A DNA stretch of 33,957 nt from positions 1 to 33,957 of the forward strand of contig JACMNB010000023.1 of the NCBI GenBank assembly GCA_014378845.1, written 5' to 3'. This DNA comes from Methylotenera sp. GTDB lineage: Bacteria > Pseudomonadota > Gammaproteobacteria > Burkholderiales > Methylophilaceae. The stretch's first letter is position 1. Each line of letters starts with the position of its first letter. A program made the position numbers and the translations under genes. Below, one piece after another: positions 28,837-33,957 of this stretch. The notes beneath the pieces were generated by a model. The model searched no databases. It saw only the letters and a program-made list of their open reading frames with translations, and was not told where the DNA came from.

Positions 28837-28885
28837 TGTTCATCCTCAGCAACCTTTTATTTATTTTTAATATAAAACCATGCAC

Positions 28886-30544
28886 TTACATTTTATGCGG
28901 CGCGCTTACGCCCAGCAAATGTAAGCCATTTTTAAGTACTTGCTGGGTTGCTGCAATTAATGCAAGCCGCGCCAATTTGGTTGGCAAGTCATCTACTAAA
29001 AACTTTGTATCATTGTAATAGCTATGCAAATCGGCTGCACACTCTTTTAAGTAATTGGCAATGGTGTACGGTGCTAAATCGGTTGCGGCATTACTAACCA
29101 CTTCAGTATAGTCACTTAAACGTTGCATCAATTTTGTTTCATTTGGCGCGCTTAAAGGCGCTAAATCAGCCACTTTTAGAGTAGCAACATCCCCCGCCCA
29201 CTGCGCCAAAACGCTGCAAATACGCGCATGTGCATATTGAATATAGTAAACAGGGTTATCATTGGTCTGCGCGCGCGCTAAATCAATATCAAAAATTAAT
29301 TGCGAGTCCGAACGCCTTGCGGCCAAAAAATACCGTGTTGCATCGCAGCTAACTTCGTCAATTAAATCACGCAGCGTTACGTAACTGCCTGCGCGTTTAC
29401 TTAATTTGACTTCTTCACCGCCGCGCATCACAGTGACCATTTGGTGCAATACATAATCTGGCCAAGCTTGTGGAATGCCCACATTAAGCGCCTGCAAACC
29501 AGCACGCACGCGGGTAATCGTACTGTGGTGATCGGCGCCCTGCTCGTTAATCACACGCTTAAAACCGCGATTCCATTTATCCAAGTGATAAGCCACATCT
29601 GGCACAAAATAAGTGTAGCCCCCGTCACTTTTACGCATGACGCGGTCTTTATCATCGCCAAAATCGGTGGTTTTTAGCCACATCGCGTCGCCTTCTTCGT
29701 AGGTATGACCGCTAGCAATCAGGCTCTGCTCGGTGCTTTCATCCTTGCCCGTGCTATATAGCGCGCTTTCTAGTGAGAACACATCAAACTTGATTTGAAA
29801 CGCTTTTAAATCTAAATCTTGCTCGTGGCGCAAATAGGCTACCGAGAAGGTACGAACTGATTCCACATCGCTCACATTGCCGCTGGCGGTTACAATCATG
29901 TCGTCCGCCGTCACCGTTTGTTTGGCTAAAAATGCCTCGGCGATGTCCATAATATAATCACCGCGATAACCATTTTCAGGAAATTGCGCATCATCGGTTG
30001 CCATGCCTTGCGCGCGCGCCTGCACCGAAATCACCAAGTTTTCAATTTGCGCACCCGCGTCGTTATAATAAAATTCGCGCGTTACATCCCAACCGTTCGC
30101 GTCCAGCAACCGTGCCAAGCAATCGCCCACCGCCGCACCGCGCCCATGACCAACATGCAGCGGCCCTGTGGGGTTGGCGGAGACAAATTCGACTTGCACT
30201 TTTTCGTGTTTGCCAGAATCATTACGACCAAACGCATCACCAGCATTTAAAATTTCGCCCACAATAGTTTGCTGAGACGCCGCATTTAAAAAGAAATTAA
30301 TAAAGCCCGCACCCGCGATTTCAACTTTGGCGATATACTCGCTTTTCGGCAAGGCGGCGATTAAAGCCTCTGCAATTGCACGCGGATTTTGGCGTAGCGG
30401 CTTGGCTAATTGCATGGCCAAATTGCTAGAAAAATCGCCATGCTCGGCCGATTTTGGTCGGTCAAGAATAATGCTTTCAACGGTAACATCTGCGCTTAAA
30501 CTCGCTGCCGCTTGGGTTAATAATTGGGTAATATGAGGCTTCAA
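28886..30544 (-). CDS. argS: Arginine--tRNA ligase
   Basis: ArgRS charges tRNA-Arg. The 552-residue class I synthetase has an N-terminal Add-1 domain, the [15 protein letters not shown] block with HVGH (130-133), the [17 protein letters not shown] region corresponding to KMSKS, and the C-terminal anticodon-binding helices ending [12 protein letters not shown]. It leads the argS-SPOR-dsbA unit and is divergent from the priA region, separated by a 1.3 kb zone of decayed sequence. Confidence 0.97.
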   Translation of the reverse strand: MKPHITQLLTQAAASLSADVTVESIILDRPKSAEHGDFSSNLAMQLAKPLRQNPRAIAEALIAALPKSEYIAKVEIAGAGFINFFLNAASQQTIVGEILNAGDAFGRNDSGKHEKVQVEFVSANPTGPLHVGHGRGAAVGDCLARLLDANGWDVTREFYYNDAGAQIENLVISVQARAQGMATDDAQFPENGYRGDYIMDIAEAFLAKQTVTADDMIVTASGNVSDVESVRTFSVAYLRHEQDLDLKAFQIKFDVFSLESALYSTGKDESTEQSLIASGHTYEEGDAMWLKTTDFGDDKDRVMRKSDGGYTYFVPDVAYHLDKWNRGFKRVINEQGADHHSTITRVRAGLQALNVGIPQAWPDYVLHQMVTVMRGGEEVKLSKRAGSYVTLRDLIDEVSCDATRYFLAARRSDSQLIFDIDLARAQTNDNPVYYIQYAHARICSVLAQWAGDVATLKVADLAPLSAPNETKLMQRLSDYTEVVSNAATDLAPYTIANYLKECAADLHSYYNDTKFLVDDLPTKLARLALIAATQQVLKNGLHLLGVSAPHKM

Positions 30545-30641
30545 AGCTTTACACTTTCGAATACATTAACTGCTAAAAACAGTATTTTAACCTAAGCTGG
30601 ACTTTAAATCTAAGTTAGACGCATGGCACGCCAAAACCAAT

Positions 30642-30765
30642 ATGCCTCCAACAATTCTCAATATCGCATTGGATGTCGCACGTTTGATTAGTTAGCGGGT
30701 GAGTTTGTGGCGCGTGTTGATAACCGCAATATCTTTTTATATGCAGGTTATAAGCCAAACAACTA
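30642..30765 (+). pseudogene. priA: Remnant of a priA 5' end
   Basis: This stretch is homologous to the start of the intact priA at 31874. Over 49 aligned bases beginning GCACGTTTGATTA, 41 are identical. It has an ATG at 30642, then residues like M-P-P-T-I-L-N-I-A-L-D-V, a 10 bp deletion, and in the priA frame R-T-F-D-stop-L-A-G-E-F-V-A-R, where Tyr TAT has become TAG. A further exact 13-mer, TATAAGCCAAACA (30749-30761), matches priA at 32248-32260, in the right order but much closer, implying an internal deletion. It is a dead, old copy, 98 bp from the argS start. Confidence 0.8.
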
Positions 30766-30819
30766 GCTCATTGAGAGAATGCTTTTTAATATAAACTGCG
30801 CATTATGTGTTGGCAAATT

Positions 30820-30942
30820 TTATTTTGCTCTTAATGGTGCAGTCATATTTGCAATATGCTCAGTCAGTGGCTTTACAAATTTTCTTGAAGGATTCGAAAA
30901 AAGGCCAAGTATAAGTGTACATAAAAAGCCAATAAAATCTAT
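30820..30942 (-). other. In-frame continuation beyond a TGA stop
   Basis: Past the TGA at 30945-30943 the same frame stays open for 40 codons to a TAA at 30822-30820. It encodes a second hydrophobic stretch, IDFIGFLCTLILGLF, then a basic tail. This looks like the lost 3' end of the upstream gene. Confidence 0.6.
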
Positions 30943-31434
30943 TCAGCCGGGATATAACACCCTCGTACCAATAAATAAGCCAATAAAGAATATCAATTTG
31001 ATTAAAAACATCAGGAAAGAACTTAACCTGTTTGGATAGAAATCAATCAATTCTTCTAATATTGACTCTGCGCCATGTATTATATGAGTCAAACTAGAAG
31101 TGAGATTAATAAGTGCCACATAATAAGCGCTTTTGCTAGTTTTTGTTTGCGCCATTAAAATACTTATTTTTTGGCTTTCTCTTAGTGGAATATCATATCC
31201 ATTTAGTTGAACAGACTTTTCAGTGCCATCAGCTAGCTTTAACCAAAACTCTTGCTTGGTAGTGACAGAAGAATGGGCTTGCGCGGCAGCTACATGTCCG
31301 CCATGCGGGCCAATATGTCCACCACTCCCTAGACCAAACATGGGTTTCGCTGTATTTATGTGAGAGAGCACCTCGCCCGTAAAACTTCTAAATTCAATTT
31401 CTTCTTGCATAACTTTAAAGTTATTTAACGTCAT
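30943..31434 (-). CDS. Hypothetical membrane protein, probably truncated by a nonsense mutation
   Basis: I do not recognise a named family. The 163-residue product has a Gly/His-rich segment (GLGSGGHIGPHGGHVAAA), a beta-rich region (EFWLKLADGTEKSVQL, DIPLRESQKISILMA) and one hydrophobic helix near the C-terminus (SSFLMFLIKLIFFIGLFIG). The ADG...VQL...DIPLREGQ pattern recalls bacterial uncharacterised proteins with two C-terminal membrane helices. The reading frame continues beyond the TGA with a second helix, so the full-length form would be about 204 residues. No good ribosome site is visible; an internal Met at codon 9 is an alternative start. It lies in the decayed argS-priA interval and may be a pseudogene. 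Confidence 0.55.
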   Translation of the reverse strand: MTLNNFKVMQEEIEFRSFTGEVLSHINTAKPMFGLGSGGHIGPHGGHVAAAQAHSSVTTKQEFWLKLADGTEKSVQLNGYDIPLRESQKISILMAQTKTSKSAYYVALINLTSSLTHIIHGAESILEELIDFYPNRLSSFLMFLIKLIFFIGLFIGTRVLYPG

Positions 31435-31509
31435 TGAAACAACTTTTCATACTCTGGTTACTCTTCGCCATCAGGAGCCACAGAAGCGCCATTTGGTTGT
31501 CAATTTGTG

Positions 31510-31760
31510 ATGATGATACGTTCATGCGAGGCGAGGCTTAATTGTGGGTTTCGCGAACCAATTTCGGCACTGCAGCTAAGTTTGAAGAGTTTAATGCAAG
31601 CGCAATGATGAACCACTATGAAAAAGGCAAACATTATCCTGATTATAAAACTGCCGAAAGGCTGGCAAAAGTGCTGAATGTTTCAACCCTATATTTGTTT
31701 GTTAGGGAGCATGACTTGCCTGAATGGATTTTGCAATTTAAGCAACAAACCAATAGCTGA
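31510..31760 (+). pseudogene. Frameshifted XRE-family regulator
   Basis: The region encodes a Cro/C1-type helix-turn-helix protein broken by a frameshift. One frame (from 31510) reads M-M-I-R-S-C-E-A-R-L-N-C-G-F up to about 31551; the next frame continues SRTNFGTAAKFEEFNASAMM, NHYEKGKHYPDYKTAERLAKVLNVS and ends EWILQFKQQTNS. The pieces join as the family pattern R-L-N-x-G-F-S-R-T-N-F-G if one T is restored in the run at 31549-31551. The N-terminus also seems short. If the start were the TTG at 31542 it would lack the first helix, so a working DNA-binding domain is unlikely. Confidence 0.65.
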
Positions 31761-31873
31761 ATTCAACTTGAAGAACTTTTTAATTAACCCCAGAGCAAAT
31801 AAAACTCTCGTTACAATTTGCTGATTATAAATTTGCATAAATGTAGCCACAGGTTTTTGTTACACTATGCGCC

Positions 31874-33957
31874 ATGTTGTTATGCCCTATTTTGCAAGTT
31901 GCATTAGACGTGCCCTTAAAACGCACGTTTGATTATTTGGCGGGCGATTTTGTGGCGCGCATTGGTAATCGAGTAATCGTGTCGTTTTCGGGGCGCAGTT
32001 TGGTGGGCGTGGTTGTTGGCTTAGCGGACAGCTCTGATTTTCCGATTGAGAAATTAAAGTCTGTAAGTCATGTTTTTGATGAATTGGTTTTTGATGCGGC
32101 CAGCTTTAAACTCATGCAGTTTTGTGCCGATTATTATCATTATCCACTTGGTCAAGCGCTCATATCGGCGCTACCACTGCGTTTGCGGCAACTTAAACCT
32201 GCTGTTTCGCGTAAGGCGTTTGCTTATAGTTTGTTGCCGAACGTAGATATAAGCCAAACACCTACAAAAAAGGTTGTTTTGCATCGCATTATCACTGCCC
32301 TGCAAGCCGCACCAATGCTAGGAGGTGCGGAGCTCGCTTTTATCTCTTCTAGCTGGAAAAAAGCGATTTTAGAGCTTAAAAGTTTAGGCTTGGTAGCCGA
32401 GCATGAAGTGCTGGCAGTTAAAGCTTCTATGCCAAGCGCGAATGTGGCGCCAACCTTGAATGACGAGCAACAGAAAGCGATTGAGCAAGTGTTAGCGCTT
32501 ACTCACACGTTTAAACCGTGGTTGCTGCATGGTATTACCGGCAGCGGCAAAACCGAGGTTTACATTCAAATTTTGCGGCAAATTTTGCAAAACCCTCAAG
32601 CTCAAGTTTTAGTATTAGTGCCAGAAATAAACCTCACTCCGCAGCTAGAAGCGCGTTTTAGAAGCCGCTTAGCACAATATCCGCTGGTGACTTTACATAG
32701 CAATTTAAGCGAGAGTGAACGCCTGCAAAATTGGCTTGCCGCCAGCTCTGGCGCGGCTAAGATTGTGATTGGCACGCGTTTAAGTGTGTTTACGCCGATG
32801 CCAAATTTAAAATTAATTGTGATAGATGAAGAGCATGATGGCAGCTACAAACAGCAAGATGGCATGCGCTACCATGCGCGTGATGTGGCGATGGTGCGCG
32901 CGAAGCAGTTAAATATTCCGATTGTTTTGGGTAGTGCCACGCCTAGTTTAGAGACTTGGTATAACGCTCAAAAAGGCCAATATGGACTGTTAAGCCTAAA
33001 ACAACGCGCGGTTGAAAACGCGCAACTACCCAGTATTTTTTGTATTGATACTGCTAAAAGCCCAACAGAAAACGGTTTATCGCCAATTTTGGTAAAAGCT
33101 TTGCGTGAGCGTTTGAGCCGTGGCGAGCAAAGTTTATTATTTTTAAACCGACGAGGCTACGCGCCTGTGCTGCATTGCAATGCGTGCCAGTGGGCTTCAA
33201 GTTGCACACGCTGTTCAGCAAAATTAGTCGTACATTTAAGCCAAAAGCGCCTTAAATGCCATCACTGCGGGCATGAGCAAAAAATACCCGCGCAATGCCC
33301 AAGCTGTGGCAATGCCGACATTCGACCCGTTGGGCAAGCCACACAACGCTTAGAACAAACGCTCAAAACTTTGCTGCCAAACGCAAGAATCGCCAGAGTT
33401 GACCGCGACAGCATGCGCAGCAAAGATGCGCTAACTGACATGCTGGCTAGCGTACATGCGGGTGAGGTGGATATTTTAATTGGCACACAAATGCTGGCTA
33501 AAGGGCATGATTTTCCTAATTTAACCTTGGTAGGCGTATTGGATACCGATAGCGCGTTGTACAGCCCCGATTTTCGAGCTAGTGAAAAATTATTTGCGCA
33601 GTTAATGCAAGTGGCTGGCCGCGCTGGCCGCGCTGAGAAGCCCGGCGAGGTATTGATACAAACCGCGTTTCCGCAATATGCCTTATTTAATGCGCTGCGC
33701 AGCCAAGATTATGTGCATTTTGCCGATGAATTGTTGACTGAGCGCGAAACTATGCACTTTCCACCAACCAGCTTTTTTGCGTTGCTGCGTGCAGAATCAA
33801 ACAAATTTAGCGAAGTAGAAAAGTTTTTACATTTGGCTAGAAACGCAGCGCGTAATTTAACGCTTAATTTAAATAGTGAGGTGATGGTGTACGATGTTAT
33901 TCGGCCTCAATTAGAACGTTTAAAGAACATGGAGCGTGGCCAACTGTTGTTGCAAGC
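31874..33957 (+). CDS. priA: Primosomal protein N' (replication restart helicase PriA), 3' truncated by window
   Basis: PriA recognises stalled or broken forks and reloads the replisome. The 694 visible codons start MLLCPILQVALDVPLKRTFDYL and include the 3'-binding domain, Walker A GITGSGKT (220-227), the DEEH box (318-321), the zinc-binding cysteines (CNACQWASSCTRC from about 435, CHHCGHE, CPSCGN), and the helicase end motifs GTQMLAKGHDFPNLTLVGVLDTD and QVAGRAGRAEKPGEV. The frame runs off the right edge shortly before the expected C-terminus. A decayed duplicate of its 5' end lies 1.2 kb upstream. The ATG at 31874 has no strong ribosome site but gives the family N-terminus. Confidence 0.95.
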   Translation, partial: MLLCPILQVALDVPLKRTFDYLAGDFVARIGNRVIVSFSGRSLVGVVVGLADSSDFPIEKLKSVSHVFDELVFDAASFKLMQFCADYYHYPLGQALISALPLRLRQLKPAVSRKAFAYSLLPNVDISQTPTKKVVLHRIITALQAAPMLGGAELAFISSSWKKAILELKSLGLVAEHEVLAVKASMPSANVAPTLNDEQQKAIEQVLALTHTFKPWLLHGITGSGKTEVYIQILRQILQNPQAQVLVLVPEINLTPQLEARFRSRLAQYPLVTLHSNLSESERLQNWLAASSGAAKIVIGTRLSVFTPMPNLKLIVIDEEHDGSYKQQDGMRYHARDVAMVRAKQLNIPIVLGSATPSLETWYNAQKGQYGLLSLKQRAVENAQLPSIFCIDTAKSPTENGLSPILVKALRERLSRGEQSLLFLNRRGYAPVLHCNACQWASSCTRCSAKLVVHLSQKRLKCHHCGHEQKIPAQCPSCGNADIRPVGQATQRLEQTLKTLLPNARIARVDRDSMRSKDALTDMLASVHAGEVDILIGTQMLAKGHDFPNLTLVGVLDTDSALYSPDFRASEKLFAQLMQVAGRAGRAEKPGEVLIQTAFPQYALFNALRSQDYVHFADELLTERETMHFPPTSFFALLRAESNKFSEVEKFLHLARNAARNLTLNLNSEVMVYDVIRPQLERLKNMERGQLLLQ

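Noticed and set aside
30943-30945. The in-frame TGA as a selenocysteine codon
   Set aside because: The residue sits after Pro-Gly at the end of a membrane helix, no selenoprotein family resembles the product, and no SECIS-like stem was apparent. A nonsense mutation is simpler.
30779-31039. A plus-strand 86-codon reading frame in the argS-priA interval
   Set aside because: It overlaps the minus-strand membrane-protein frame and its read-through, which have clear protein-like composition. Its own translation has no recognisable pattern and no ribosome site.

Overview
The window looks like a piece of a betaproteobacterial chromosome around the replication origin, most likely from a methylotroph of the Methylophilaceae (Methylotenera-like). 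That assignment rests on gene order (dnaN-dnaA / rpmH-rnpA-yidD-yidC-mnmE, then mnmG-rsmG-parA-parB-atpIBEFHAGDC-glmU-glmS), the moderately low GC and the overall look of the proteins. No database search was possible.

Layout. 1-2318: the origin region, with the 5' end of dnaN and all of dnaA on the minus strand, an AT-rich dnaA-dnaN spacer carrying DnaA boxes, and a divergent rpmH promoter. 2319-6268: rpmH, rnpA, yidD, yidC and mnmE (ribosome, RNase P, membrane insertion, tRNA modification), closed by a terminator. 6368-6697: a small DUF2853-type gene on the minus strand. 6873-11221: mnmG, rsmG, parA and parB with three parS sites, two of them inside coding sequence. 11404-18608: a complete nine-gene F1Fo ATP synthase operon. 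18723-22038: glmU and glmS (UDP-GlcNAc supply), separated by a REP-like hairpin, followed by an overlapping membrane acyltransferase gene. 23108-26165: yaeQ, ettA and an alpha/beta hydrolase. 26166-26478: a gene-free cluster of palindromic repeats. 26479-30544 (minus strand): an SDR oxidoreductase and an argS-SPOR-dsbA operon. 30545-31873: an eroded zone with a priA remnant, a membrane-protein gene that appears cut by an in-frame stop, and a frameshifted XRE regulator. 31874-end: priA, truncated by the window edge.

Most of the window is ordinary core genome. The less ordinary signals are: a possible -1 frameshift site at the end of dsbA (A AAA AAG, stop, then a hairpin) opening a basic 26-residue tail; an alpha/beta hydrolase whose expected nucleophile serine codon reads Phe; the parS cluster embedded in mnmG and rsmG; the decayed argS-priA interval; and a set of different palindromic repeat families in intergenic DNA. 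I found no tRNA, rRNA, CRISPR array or complete insertion sequence, and no clear case of a wholly new multi-gene system.
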